A stretch of 64,000 nt of DNA, from contig NZ_JBHMEZ010000012.1 in the NCBI RefSeq assembly GCF_042427615.1, positions 248,001 through 312,000 on the forward strand. Reading direction: 5' to 3'. The translations under genes were made by a program, and so were the position numbers. The notes beneath the pieces are model-generated. The model saw nothing but the letters and a program-made list of their open reading frames with translations. It ran no database searches and had not been told where the DNA came from. The stretch is from Formosa undariae (lineage in GTDB: Bacteria > Bacteroidota > Bacteroidia > Flavobacteriales > Flavobacteriaceae). How positions within the stretch are numbered: the stretch's first letter is position 1; every line of letters starts with the position of its first letter. Positions 38,777 to 46,696 of the stretch are shown here, piece after piece.

Positions 38777-39508
38777 ATGAAACATTACACAAGTGCCATT
38801 ATTTTTGGAATTGCAATCGTTGCATCTTCAATTTTCTTAGGAAAAGCATATACAGACAGAAATAAAGTCGATGGAGAAATTGAAGTGACTGGTCTAGGAA
38901 AAACAGATTTCTCATCAGATTTAATTGTTTGGGAAGGAAGTTTTAGTTCCGTAAATATAGATTTACAGCAAGCTTACATCTCTTTAGAACAAAAGAAATC
39001 GACTATAAATAATTACTTAACAAAGAAAGGTATTAAGCCAGAAGAATTGGTTTACAGCGCGGTTTCAACACATCAGAAAACCAAACAATTATACTCTTAT
39101 ACGGGTGATTATGCAGGTGAAGAATTTGTAGGTTACGAACTTACGCAGTCTATAGAAATAGAATCTAAAGACGTGGATAAAATAGAAAAAGTCTCTAGAG
39201 AAATTACCGAATTATTAAATCAAGGGGTTCAGTTTTATTCACAAGCACCGCGATATTATTACACAAAACTTGCGGATCTTAAAATTGAAATGATTTCTAA
39301 AGCTACAGAAGATGCGAGATTACGTGCCGAAAATATCGCTAAATTTTCTGGTGGAGAGTTAAGTGATTTAGAATCGGCTAAAATGGGAATCTTTCAAATT
39401 ACAGGTCAAAATTCTGGAGAAGATTATTCTTGGGGAGGAACCTTTAACACAGCAAATAGAGAAAAAACAGCTTCAATCACCATGAAGTTGGTTTATAAAG
39501 TAGACTAA
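38777..39508 (+). CDS. SIMPL-domain (DUF541) membrane-anchored protein
   Basis: 243 residues with an N-terminal membrane anchor (~5-23, AIIFGIAIVASSIFLGKAY). The rest is a SIMPL domain (~35-240): GEIEVTGLGKTDFSSDLIVW, KKGIKPEELVYSAVSTHQ, YELTQSIEIESKDVDKI and EDARLRAENIAKFSGGELSD. SIMPL/YggE-like proteins are periplasmic and linked to oxidative stress or signalling, without a settled mechanism. Last gene before a strong terminator, 25 bp after the previous gene. Confidence 0.88.
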   Translation: MKHYTSAIIFGIAIVASSIFLGKAYTDRNKVDGEIEVTGLGKTDFSSDLIVWEGSFSSVNIDLQQAYISLEQKKSTINNYLTKKGIKPEELVYSAVSTHQKTKQLYSYTGDYAGEEFVGYELTQSIEIESKDVDKIEKVSREITELLNQGVQFYSQAPRYYYTKLADLKIEMISKATEDARLRAENIAKFSGGELSDLESAKMGIFQITGQNSGEDYSWGGTFNTANREKTASITMKLVYKVD

Positions 39509-39546
39509 TCATTTTATAGGACCTCGCTCCTATTCAACACCTACCA

Positions 39547-39579
39547 AAAGGTATTCGCGTATTGTGAATACCTTTTTTT
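39547..39579 (+). terminator. Rho-independent terminator (end of DUF4132 operon)
   Basis: 10-bp stem AAAGGTATTC/GAATACCTTT with loop and seven Ts. Confidence 0.88.
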
Positions 39580-39628
39580 ATGCTTTAAAATCACATTTCC
39601 CTACATAATCCATTATACCTAAAAATGG

Positions 39629-39671
39629 CTGAATACGGTGATAAATGACCTACAATCACCATGTAAATTTG
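39629..39671 (+). promoter_or_regulatory. Shared island promoter, site 3
   Basis: CTGAATACGGTGATA (39629-39643), 20 nt, TAAATTTG (39664-39671). Leader about 22 nt to the gene at 39700. Confidence 0.85.
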
Positions 39672-39699
39672 ACTAAAATAAAACATCAAAATTATAATT

Positions 39700-40317
39700 A
39701 TGACACCTGAAGAAAAAAAACAATATTTAGCAGAAATAGACGAAGTCGTACAAAAAGCTGTAGATGGAGAATATAAACTTTATCCTGTACTACAACCAGC
39801 AAGTTGGCCTGGTGTTAAAAATGGTGCGCTCTATAATGTAGAAGTTTATGAAGACAATGATGATCATATTCCTTTAGTTGTTAAATCTTATGCCGTAGAA
39901 ACGCCAGATGGCTTAGTGTATCTAGGAAAGAAACATAAAGAATTCTTTGGAAATAGAAACTTATATCAAGAAGCTAGCGACAACTTAGACGAGCTTGAAC
40001 AAGCATTTAATTTTGAAAAAGAATTTGATAATAAAGTGTTGAGTTCAAATGGAACTCGATTTTCTAGTGAAAGAGCTCTTAGTTATACACAGATGCGTAT
40101 GGCTCATGATTTTTTAGAGTCAGAAGAATTATTTGTATCTATACCTAGACGTGGTAATATACTTATTATTCCTAAAGATTCTGACAAAGAGCTCTTAGAT
40201 ATGTTTTTATACGTGCATAGACATAATTGGAACGATAAAACTAACGACAATACGCATATCGCTAATATACTTTTATACGTAAAAAGTGGTAATAGAGAAG
40301 GTATCGTATATCTATAA
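39700..40317 (+). CDS. DUF1444-like paralog 1
   Basis: 205 residues, acidic, cytoplasmic. First of four paralogs. The shared layout is: an N-terminal helix, YKLYPVLQPASWPGVKNGAL, a strand ending KSYAVETPDGLVYLGKKHKE, a helix NLYQEASDNLDELE, a segment RFSSERALSYTQMRMAHDF and the closing strand SIPRRGNILIIPKDSDKELL. This order resembles DUF1444/YtpQ (strand, helix, strand with a tyrosine-valine rich core), but identity is not proven. Own promoter. Function unknown. Confidence 0.65.
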   Translation: MTPEEKKQYLAEIDEVVQKAVDGEYKLYPVLQPASWPGVKNGALYNVEVYEDNDDHIPLVVKSYAVETPDGLVYLGKKHKEFFGNRNLYQEASDNLDELEQAFNFEKEFDNKVLSSNGTRFSSERALSYTQMRMAHDFLESEELFVSIPRRGNILIIPKDSDKELLDMFLYVHRHNWNDKTNDNTHIANILLYVKSGNREGIVYL

Positions 40318-40404
40318 ATCTAAACGCTATGTTGTAAATTTAGTAACGTCTTTTATTCATAAAAAATAATTATAAAAAAGGCTTCAATTCAAAACACTGA
40401 AACA

Positions 40405-41106
40405 ATGAAAAGCGCAGGTCTTAAAACTACAACGGGTAATTCTTCAAAAGAAAAAAGTGCCCAAAACACGTTCTTTGTCATCAATATTTTTGGTGCTAAA
40501 CTTTATGAAAAACCTGCGTTAGATTCAAAATTAATAAAGCGCATTTCTGTTGGAGAGAAAATTGTTGCAGAGAAAATTATTGAAACAAAACAATCCTTGC
40601 ACATTGGTGAAGGCTTTCAACTTCAGGGGAATTTTATTAAAGTAAAAAATCAAGTCTGTTCTGGATTTATTCATAGTTCAGACTTGACAACATTTAGACC
40701 TCAATTAGAGCCTATTTACAATGGTGTCGTTATTCCTGATTTTAAAGGAAAAATGATAAATAAAACTACAGATAAGAGAATTGAAACATGTAACGATAAG
40801 CCATTTGAAATTGAGGAAGATATAACCACCTATAGTCATATCATTCATACTTATACAGATTTTAATGATTGTTTTGAGAATACTTACCTATATAAGTATA
40901 TGACATTACATGAAGTCTATCATCAATTGCCTGTTCATGATCCTAATATTGATATCACTTCAAAAGGAAATTTTATTTTAATGCCTGAGTTTATAGAAAA
41001 AAAAGACAACCAATACATTTTTAAAGGCATAGGCATCACACGTAGTATCGCAATTATTGAAAATAAAGACGGCCAGTTTTTAATAGCGTCATTAGACTGT
41101 CCATAA
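40405..41106 (+). CDS. SH3-like (SH3b) domain protein
   Basis: 233 residues, no signal peptide. Residues ~20-95 (FFVINIFGAKLYEKPALDSK, LIKRISVGEKIVAEKI, GNFIKVKNQVCSGFIHSSDL) have the length and strand pattern of a bacterial SH3 domain. The rest contains FEIEEDITTYSHIIHTYTDF and is unrecognised. There is no terminator between paralog 1 and this gene, so they may be co-transcribed; transcription ends at 41147-41180. In this island it is probably another immunity- or binding-type accessory protein. Confidence 0.6.
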   Translation: MKSAGLKTTTGNSSKEKSAQNTFFVINIFGAKLYEKPALDSKLIKRISVGEKIVAEKIIETKQSLHIGEGFQLQGNFIKVKNQVCSGFIHSSDLTTFRPQLEPIYNGVVIPDFKGKMINKTTDKRIETCNDKPFEIEEDITTYSHIIHTYTDFNDCFENTYLYKYMTLHEVYHQLPVHDPNIDITSKGNFILMPEFIEKKDNQYIFKGIGITRSIAIIENKDGQFLIASLDCP

Positions 41107-41146
41107 ATAAATTCTGTCTAAAACACGCTAATTGTCAACAATAACC

Positions 41147-41180
41147 AAGGTGTTCTTATTTATAAGAACACCTTTTTTTT
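41147..41180 (+). terminator. Rho-independent terminator
   Basis: 12-bp stem AAGGTGTTCTTA/TAAGAACACCTT with a 4-nt loop and eight Ts. Confidence 0.92.
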
Positions 41181-41214
41181 GATGAATTAGATAAACCATG
41201 ACATGCAGAAATGG

Positions 41215-41257
41215 CTGAAAACCGTGATAAAAAAACTGAGATGCTTCTTTAATTTTG
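41215..41257 (+). promoter_or_regulatory. Shared island promoter, site 4
   Basis: CTGAAAACCGTGATA (41215-41229), 20 nt, TAATTTTG (41250-41257). Leader ~20 nt to ATG 41284. Confidence 0.85.
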
Positions 41258-41283
41258 TAATAAATAATAAAAAAATCAACATT

Positions 41284-41898
41284 ATGAGCGGTACACTTCA
41301 CGGTAAAGAAAAATCTCAAGAAGAAATAGAAAAAATAATAGAGCAAACTAAAAATAGTGATCAAAAGATCTATCCTATTTTAAAACCAGGTAATTGGGTT
41401 GGATTAAAAGCAGGCGCTTTGAGTTCTACTTTAATTCCGTCCGAAGATGGCGCTGAAGTCGTGATTGGTTATGGTATGGATACGCCAGATAACTTTGTGT
41501 TTTTAACTAAAAAACATTTAGAAACTATGGATGCTAAACAAATTACACAAGAAGCATTTGAAAATTTAGCAAACTGTGATACGGGATTAGAATTTGTTGA
41601 AGCTTTAGATAATAAAGCAGTTGGTGCTAACGGAACCGATTTTTCTAGTGAAACCATTCTTTCTAGAACACATATGTTAAAAGCACATGCCATGTTAGAC
41701 GCGGAAGAATTATTAGTATCTATCCCTAGAAGAACTTGTATGACTATTATTTCAAGACAAGCAGATGAAGACACGATTAATAAATTCGCATTTTTACATA
41801 ACCATACTTGGGAGGATGATAGTTTTGGTAATGCACCTATTACAAATTCATTTTTTATTGTAAAAGATGGTAGTATTGTTGGACATATTCCATTATAA
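41284..41898 (+). CDS. DUF1444-like paralog 2
   Basis: 204 residues from ATG 41284 (MSGTLHGKEKSQEEIEKIIE); the upstream ATG at 41203 lies in the promoter element and is rejected. Core QKIYPILKPGNWVGLKAGAL, then GYGMDTPDNFVFLTKKHLET, LLVSIPRRTCMTIISRQADE and the C-terminal IVKDGSIVGHIPL. It is nearly 60-70% alike by eye to paralog 3 over the N-terminal half, clearly a recent duplication. Monocistronic: own promoter and terminator. Confidence 0.7.
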   Translation: MSGTLHGKEKSQEEIEKIIEQTKNSDQKIYPILKPGNWVGLKAGALSSTLIPSEDGAEVVIGYGMDTPDNFVFLTKKHLETMDAKQITQEAFENLANCDTGLEFVEALDNKAVGANGTDFSSETILSRTHMLKAHAMLDAEELLVSIPRRTCMTIISRQADEDTINKFAFLHNHTWEDDSFGNAPITNSFFIVKDGSIVGHIPL

Positions 41899-41920
41899 TT
41901 CAATTTAAAAAACACAGATA

Positions 41921-41956
41921 AAAAAAGGCATTCTTAAAATTAAGAATGCCTTTTTT
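41921..41956 (+). terminator. Rho-independent terminator
   Basis: Stem of up to 16 bp (AAAAAAGGCATTCTTA and its complement) with AAAT loop, T-run included in the stem. Confidence 0.92.
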
Positions 41957-42013
41957 ATGGTTTCAATGCTATATAATTAAATGTTATAACTAATGCATTA
42001 CACTTAGAAATAG

Positions 42014-42056
42014 CTGAATACCGTGATAAAAAACAACAATTGCTTCTCTAATTTTG
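42014..42056 (+). promoter_or_regulatory. Shared island promoter, site 5
   Basis: CTGAATACCGTGATA (42014-42028), 20 nt, TAATTTTG (42049-42056). Leader ~19 nt. Confidence 0.88.
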
Positions 42057-42081
42057 TACGAATCAATAAACATACAAGATT

Positions 42082-42717
42082 ATGAGCGGTACACTTTACG
42101 GAAAAGAAAAATCTCCAGAAGAAATAGACAAAATAGTTGAACAGACTAAAAATAGTGATCAAAAAATCTATCCTATTTTAAAACCAGGAAATTGGGTGGG
42201 TTTAAGAGCTGGAGCATTAAATTCTAATTTAATACAAACAGAAGCTGGGCCAAAAGTCGTTATTGCTTATGGAATGGATACACCAGATAATTTTGTATTT
42301 CTTACACAACAGCATTTAGAAACCATGGATGCTAATGAAATTACAAATGAAGCGTTTAGAAACTTAAGACATTATGAAACAGAATTCACCTATTCTGAAG
42401 CATTACAAAATAAGGTTCTGACTTCTAGTGGAAACGATTTTTCTAGTGAACGCATTCTCAATGAAGCACATATGTTAAAAGCTCATGCCATGTTAGAAGC
42501 CGACGAATTATTTGTTTCTGTACCGAGACGCTCGTGTATGATGGTGATTTCAAGAGACTCAGACGAAGCTTTACTCGGAACCTTTTTAAACTTACACAAG
42601 GATGCTTGGGAAGACGATAGCTACGGAAACGCGCCTATAGCTAATATTCTTTTTACCATGAAAGCAGGCCGTATTACGGGACATATCGCCTTGGATAATT
42701 TGTCTGAAGACGAATAA
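42082..42717 (+). CDS. DUF1444-like paralog 3
   Basis: 211 residues (MSGTLYGKEKSPEEIDKIVE). Same fold elements as paralog 2 (QKIYPILKPGNWVGLRAGAL, ERILNEAHMLKAHAMLEADE, VSVPRRSCMMVISRDSDEAL). It diverges after HIAL, with the extra tail DNLSEDE. Own promoter and terminator, so again an independent transcription unit. Function unknown. Confidence 0.7.
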   Translation: MSGTLYGKEKSPEEIDKIVEQTKNSDQKIYPILKPGNWVGLRAGALNSNLIQTEAGPKVVIAYGMDTPDNFVFLTQQHLETMDANEITNEAFRNLRHYETEFTYSEALQNKVLTSSGNDFSSERILNEAHMLKAHAMLEADELFVSVPRRSCMMVISRDSDEALLGTFLNLHKDAWEDDSYGNAPIANILFTMKAGRITGHIALDNLSEDE

Positions 42718-42739
42718 AACATAACGACTCACCTCTATT

Positions 42740-42777
42740 AAAAAAGGTGTTTACAAAATCGTAAACACCTTTTTTTA
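42740..42777 (+). terminator. Rho-independent terminator
   Basis: 15-bp stem AAAAAAGGTGTTTAC/GTAAACACCTTTTTT, loop AAAATC, further T residues. Confidence 0.92.
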
Positions 42778-42833
42778 TGCATTAAACTGAAAGAAATTAG
42801 CTTCATTACATAAACCACTAAATCCTCAAATGG

Positions 42834-42876
42834 CTGAATACAGTGATAAAAATCGTTATGTGCATCCTTAATTTTG
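42834..42876 (+). promoter_or_regulatory. Shared island promoter, site 6
   Basis: CTGAATACAGTGATA (42834-42848), 20 nt, TAATTTTG (42869-42876). Leader ~17 nt. Closest to the consensus. Confidence 0.88.
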
Positions 42877-42899
42877 TGGTAAACAATAAAACAAATAAG

Positions 42900-43523
42900 A
42901 TGAAAGTCAATCCACTTAATAGAACAGATAATTTAGCAGAAATTCAGGCTATTGTAACAAAAGCAAGCCAAGGCGAATACAAAGTATATCCTATTGTAAA
43001 AGCAGGAACTTGGGACGGTTTAGATGGTGAAATTCTACAGACCACCGCGATAAAAGGCGATAATGAAAACGATCCTTCTAAAATAGTTGCTGTTTACGGT
43101 GTAGACACACCAGAGGGTTACGTGTACTTAACGATGTCGGATTTAGATATTTATGATGGAACAACACTGCTTAATGATGCGTATCAAAACTTAGACGATT
43201 TAGAATCGACCTTAGAATATGCTGAAGCCTTAAATAATAAAGCCCTTATTTCTGTAGATTCTTATTTTGCGAGTGAACGTGTTTTTAGTAAAGTAGAAAT
43301 GCAAAAAGCACACGCTATGCTAGAGTCAGAAGATTTATTTGTGTCGACCTCAAAATATGGCGAGTTAATGATTATTTCACAACACGCAGATAAAGAAACT
43401 AAAGATAAGTTTGCTTACCTACATAAGTACAATTGGAATGATGACGAGAACCCTAACGAGCGTATAGCAGACCTGGTATATTCTGTAAAAAACTGTGACA
43501 TTGTAGGACATATTCCTTTATAA
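42900..43523 (+). CDS. DUF1444-like paralog 4
   Basis: 207 residues from ATG 42900 (MKVNPLNRTDNLAEIQAIV); the open frame back to the GTG at 42843 lies in promoter DNA. Same plan as paralogs 1-3: YKVYPIVKAGTWDGLDGEIL, VYGVDTPEGYVYLTMSDLDI, VFSKVEMQKAHAMLESEDLF and a closing SVKNCDIVGHIPL. Most diverged copy. Followed by a hairpin without a good T-run, so some transcription may reach the next genes. Confidence 0.7.
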   Translation: MKVNPLNRTDNLAEIQAIVTKASQGEYKVYPIVKAGTWDGLDGEILQTTAIKGDNENDPSKIVAVYGVDTPEGYVYLTMSDLDIYDGTTLLNDAYQNLDDLESTLEYAEALNNKALISVDSYFASERVFSKVEMQKAHAMLESEDLFVSTSKYGELMIISQHADKETKDKFAYLHKYNWNDDENPNERIADLVYSVKNCDIVGHIPL

Positions 43524-43554
43524 ATCTATAAAATCACTGAAACTGATATATTTC

Positions 43555-43586
43555 TTTACCGTTAGTTCTCAAGCGCTAACGGTAAA
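43555..43586 (+). terminator. Hairpin after paralog 4 (weak terminator)
   Basis: 11-bp perfect stem TTTACCGTTAG/CTAACGGTAAA, loop of 10, but followed by GCTATTTT rather than a T-run, so partial read-through into 43616 is likely. Confidence 0.55.
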
Positions 43587-43615
43587 GCTATTTTAAAAAC
43601 TTAAAAAAATAAAAA

Positions 43616-43990
43616 TTGAAAAATCTAGACTTTAGTATAAACGGAAGAGTACAAAATTTAATGGTTGATGTTTTTGATGCTATAAGTGCCTCAAAAGAAG
43701 CAGAAGTTAAAATCAGTGAACTTTTAGATACTAGAAGCATCTTTGAACTCATTTTTGAAATCGTTAGAGCGTCTGGTTTTTACAGTCAAGATGAAAATTT
43801 TAATCTTATTAAAGCTTTAAATATAGATACTGATGAATCTAATATTGAAGACGCTTTGTATGTGACTTGGGTATCGATGGGTGAAAACTTAAATACAGCA
43901 AAAACTCAGGAAGAGTTTAATGCTAAGTTTGCTTTGTATGTACCTATTATTTTAAAACGTATGGAAGCAATTAACTGTATGTCGGCTTAA
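43616..43990 (+). CDS. Uncharacterised helical protein, 124 aa
   Basis: Needs a TTG start (43616), or the ATG at residue 16. All-helical by eye, acidic, no signal peptide (FELIFEIVRASGFYSQDENF, EDALYVTWVSMGENLNTAKT). No known family recognised. It sits 29 bp behind the paralog-4 hairpin and 53 bp before the next gene. A role as an immunity-type partner is only suggested by location. Confidence 0.6.
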   Translation: MKNLDFSINGRVQNLMVDVFDAISASKEAEVKISELLDTRSIFELIFEIVRASGFYSQDENFNLIKALNIDTDESNIEDALYVTWVSMGENLNTAKTQEEFNAKFALYVPIILKRMEAINCMSA

Positions 43991-44043
43991 TAGCTCATTA
44001 TATTTTTAGACCTCCTAAATACCGATAGCCTAAAACAAAACTT

Positions 44044-44814
44044 ATGAAAATAGAAAAATTAACTAATAATCGTTCGCCTTACCACGAAATGTTGTTTGAT
44101 AGTTACTTAATCGAAAATATAAGGTCGTATGAAGAACTTATGGACGTTTATCAAACCTATAAACAAAATCATCCTGACAAGACTATAATTTTAACCCTTG
44201 ATGATTTAGGTCAAGCCGAATATACTAGTGGGCACGCTTGTGATTCCAATTTTATTTTGGATACAGATGGCTATGATTTAACTGGACTTGATAAAGCTTG
44301 TTATGATGAAGATAATGAACATTTGGGGCATCTCTCTACACCATCTGAATATTTCATAATCAGAAAAAACTTTTTAAAACACACAAAAGGCATTGATTTT
44401 AAAACGGTTTGTGAAAAAGACTTAAGCATTTCTGAAGACGAAGTTTTAGATTTAGAAAACATTAATGAATCTCCATTAGCCTTTTTAGACCAACAAATTA
44501 TACTGAAAATTCTTCCCGTTGAAAAGCCATACGAAGGACTTACAGGATTTCCGAATGGATATTTTGATGCCGACTTAAGTCCTTTTGAAAATTACGCGCT
44601 ATCGAAGTACTTATTTGAAACCTATAATTTTGAACTTTTTGGAATTGGCGCTTCCTTTTTAGGATTTATTAAAAATGAAAAATTAGAAGACAATAAAGTA
44701 AAAGCATTGATTACTGATTTGGCAAAACTGTATAATACAACAACATCAGAATTTGAAAAATTAGCAGACATCATTAAAAATAAAAACCATTTATTTTTAA
44801 GATACACCGAATAA
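44044..44814 (+). CDS. Uncharacterised protein, 256 aa
   Basis: Soluble acidic protein, no signal peptide. Strand YKQNHPDKTIILTLDDLGQA followed by EYTSGHACDSNF, and a C-terminal stretch with FPNGYFDADLSPFENYALSK and FGIGASFLGFIK that looks like an alpha/beta domain found in other island proteins. No family recognised. Last plus-strand gene before a bidirectional terminator. Function unknown. Confidence 0.65.
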   Translation: MKIEKLTNNRSPYHEMLFDSYLIENIRSYEELMDVYQTYKQNHPDKTIILTLDDLGQAEYTSGHACDSNFILDTDGYDLTGLDKACYDEDNEHLGHLSTPSEYFIIRKNFLKHTKGIDFKTVCEKDLSISEDEVLDLENINESPLAFLDQQIILKILPVEKPYEGLTGFPNGYFDADLSPFENYALSKYLFETYNFELFGIGASFLGFIKNEKLEDNKVKALITDLAKLYNTTTSEFEKLADIIKNKNHLFLRYTE

Positions 44815-44833
44815 TTTCAGTCATAAAAAAACT

Positions 44834-44870
44834 AAAAGCCCAATTATACATTTATAATTGGGCTTTTTTA
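44834..44870. terminator. Bidirectional Rho-independent terminator
   Basis: 15-bp stem AAAAGCCCAATTATA and its complement around a 4-nt loop, A-run before and T-run after. Ends the plus-strand gene at 44044 and the long minus-strand operon ending at 44895. Confidence 0.92.
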
Positions 44871-44894
44871 TTATTTACGATGAATACCTGAAAT

Positions 44895-45326
44895 TTACTC
44901 AGAAAATTGTTTAATAATTTCAAACAAGGTTAATTTAGTTCTCTTTATACTGCCATCATCGTGACGAAATAAATGTACTTTAGTATTATCATAGCAACCA
45001 AAAAACAATAAATCACCTTCAGAATTAGCACCAATAGCTTTACCTAAAGCTAATTTTTCTAAACTCCACTTGTACCCATCTAAATCTTTAAATGACGGAT
45101 TCATAAATTCACTTAACGTTTTAACATACGGATTTAATGCGTGAATCTTACTGACTTCCATTCCATCTATGTTGGTAAGCTCCATCATCTTTTCAAAATT
45201 ATATAACTTAAATTCCTCTTCCTCAAAAACAACAGTCCTTGGTTTTTCTGCAATAAATTCTCTGTAATTTTTTCTAAACATCGGTTTTAGTTCATCTACA
45301 GATGTTATAATTAAATGGTCATTCAT
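44895..45326 (-). CDS. SUKH-like small protein, 143 aa
   Basis: Starts at ATG 45326 (MNDHLIITSVDELKPMFRKN); the longer frame to 45569 overlaps the endonuclease V-like gene and is spurious. The segment FEKMMELTNIDGMEV, then GKAIGANSEGDLLFFGCYDN and DDGSIKRTKLTLFEIIKQ is the SMI1/KNR4 (SUKH) pattern: a helix, a strand ending in IGxNxxGD, and a terminal helix. SUKH proteins are typical immunity proteins in toxin loci. Last gene of the minus-strand operon. Confidence 0.6.
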   Translation of the reverse strand: MNDHLIITSVDELKPMFRKNYREFIAEKPRTVVFEEEEFKLYNFEKMMELTNIDGMEVSKIHALNPYVKTLSEFMNPSFKDLDGYKWSLEKLALGKAIGANSEGDLLFFGCYDNTKVHLFRHDDGSIKRTKLTLFEIIKQFSE

Positions 45327-45345
45327 AGTTGCAATTTTTAAAGTA

Positions 45346-45855
45346 TTAGTTCTTAGTATTTTCTTTTGTTTTAGTATCCACAATCTGTAGTAATGTTGGC
45401 ATTCGGTATTTACCGTGCATACGCTGTATGGCGTTACAAACTTCATCTCTATCCGTACCAATAGAGGTGACATACAATGGTTTTTTACTTTCGCCACGAA
45501 ACACTTCTTTAAACACAGCTGTTTTAGACACAAACTCAGATTTTGCGATACCAACAATCGGAATTTCATGGTCTAAAGCTTGGTACAAATAGCCACCTAA
45601 ACCCAAGTGTTTTTCTTCTAGAATCACATATCCATCTACAATAATTAATTCTACCTCATCTAAATTCACTTGTTTTAGTAAACTCAAAACACACGGTAAT
45701 TCGCGTTTGTAAAACGAACCAGGTTCGTATTCGGCAACACCCTCTATAATATCGGTGTAAATTTGCGTTGGTGCTTCATCTTCCCAATCATTAAAGCTTA
45801 CCGCAATTGTTTTGGCTTTTCCGTCGTAATAATAAGTATCAAAAGCAAGTATCAT
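45346..45855 (-). CDS. Endonuclease V-like protein with altered active site
   Basis: 169 residues, RNase H-like fold. Endonuclease V cleaves near deaminated bases (inosine). Present here are Asp6 (AFDTYY, motif DxxY), Glu52 (YEPGSFYKRELP), Asp74 (IIVDG) and Lys105 (GIAKSEF). Absent or changed: the DG-H-HPR segment reads DGYVILEEKH, and the late His of SxGHR is Thr134 (SIGTDRD). Shorter than the usual ~210-230 residues. Either a relaxed or an inactive nuclease. It neighbours two 2OG-Fe oxygenases. Confidence 0.7.
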   Translation of the reverse strand: MILAFDTYYYDGKAKTIAVSFNDWEDEAPTQIYTDIIEGVAEYEPGSFYKRELPCVLSLLKQVNLDEVELIIVDGYVILEEKHLGLGGYLYQALDHEIPIVGIAKSEFVSKTAVFKEVFRGESKKPLYVTSIGTDRDEVCNAIQRMHGKYRMPTLLQIVDTKTKENTKN

Positions 45856-45890
45856 AATTGTTGTGTTTTTTTGTTATTGTATGTATCGTT

Positions 45891-46679
45891 CTAATTTAAT
45901 TTAGGAACGATAAAATCTGCTTTACTAAGCGTATATTTTATTTCTGGATATGTAAAGTTTAAACTTCTATTTTCTTCACCTCGCAATTTGTAAAAGGCTA
46001 TTTCTTGTACTTCATTAGCTAATTCGATAAACGTACCATCTTTAAAAGATGGGATATCATTATTGAATTTCACGAAGGTTTTAGAGGTTCTAAAAGTGAT
46101 ACCAAGCCATTTATTATCGGCTAATTTTAACGCTTCACGGTTTGGGTTTTCTAAAATGATTTTATGCGAATATTTAGCATTCATTTCCACAGAAAATAAA
46201 ACAAAAGAATTGTGTGTTAATGCGATATCAAATTCTTCTTCGGTAGATTTATCTTTAATTCTGAGAATACGAATACTTGTATCCGTAAGCGTTTCAGGAT
46301 GTTTATAACACGAAAACAGACCAATATAAGAGTCCGTTTTTAGATCTAAACTTAAATCTGAATGGTAACCCATTTTTGTGTAATTCTCGTCATATATCTC
46401 AATAAGACCACAGTTAAAAGCTGTTTTTGGTTGATTTTCTTGTTCTAAAGTCTTATTAATATGGTTTAAAATATTAAGATGAGGTACAGTAAAATAATGA
46501 GCAGGAATACTAAACTTCGTTGTTGTTCTTACTACAGGAATACCTTTATCTAAGCACTTTATTATAGTATTCCCAAAACGTCCTTTTCCTAAAGTTTCAA
46601 AGACAATTTCTTTTGATAAAGATTCAAAAAAATTGGTTTCTAAAAGAAGTGTCGTTTTATAAAATGGATGATTACTCAT
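45891..46679 (-). CDS. 2OG-Fe(II) oxygenase, AlkB-like (copy 1)
   Basis: 262 residues, cytoplasmic. The jelly-roll core contains the iron triad His106-x-Asp108 (MGYHSDLS) and His172 (YSHKIIL), and Arg197 (WLGITFRTSK) in the 2-oxoglutarate site, spaced as in AlkB-type dioxygenases that oxidatively demethylate nucleic acids or proteins. The preceding YDENYTKMGYHSD also fits the AlkB layout. It lies between an endonuclease V-like gene and a longer homolog. The substrate is unknown. Confidence 0.75.
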   Translation of the reverse strand: MSNHPFYKTTLLLETNFFESLSKEIVFETLGKGRFGNTIIKCLDKGIPVVRTTTKFSIPAHYFTVPHLNILNHINKTLEQENQPKTAFNCGLIEIYDENYTKMGYHSDLSLDLKTDSYIGLFSCYKHPETLTDTSIRILRIKDKSTEEEFDIALTHNSFVLFSVEMNAKYSHKIILENPNREALKLADNKWLGITFRTSKTFVKFNNDIPSFKDGTFIELANEVQEIAFYKLRGEENRSLNFTYPEIKYTLSKADFIVPKLN

Positions 46680-46696
46680 AAGATTATACTTTCAAA

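Noticed and set aside
45327..45569. Extended start of the SUKH-like gene overlapping the endonuclease V-like gene
   Set aside because: The extension is read out of frame through the EndoV-like gene; the ATG at 45326 fits the family start.
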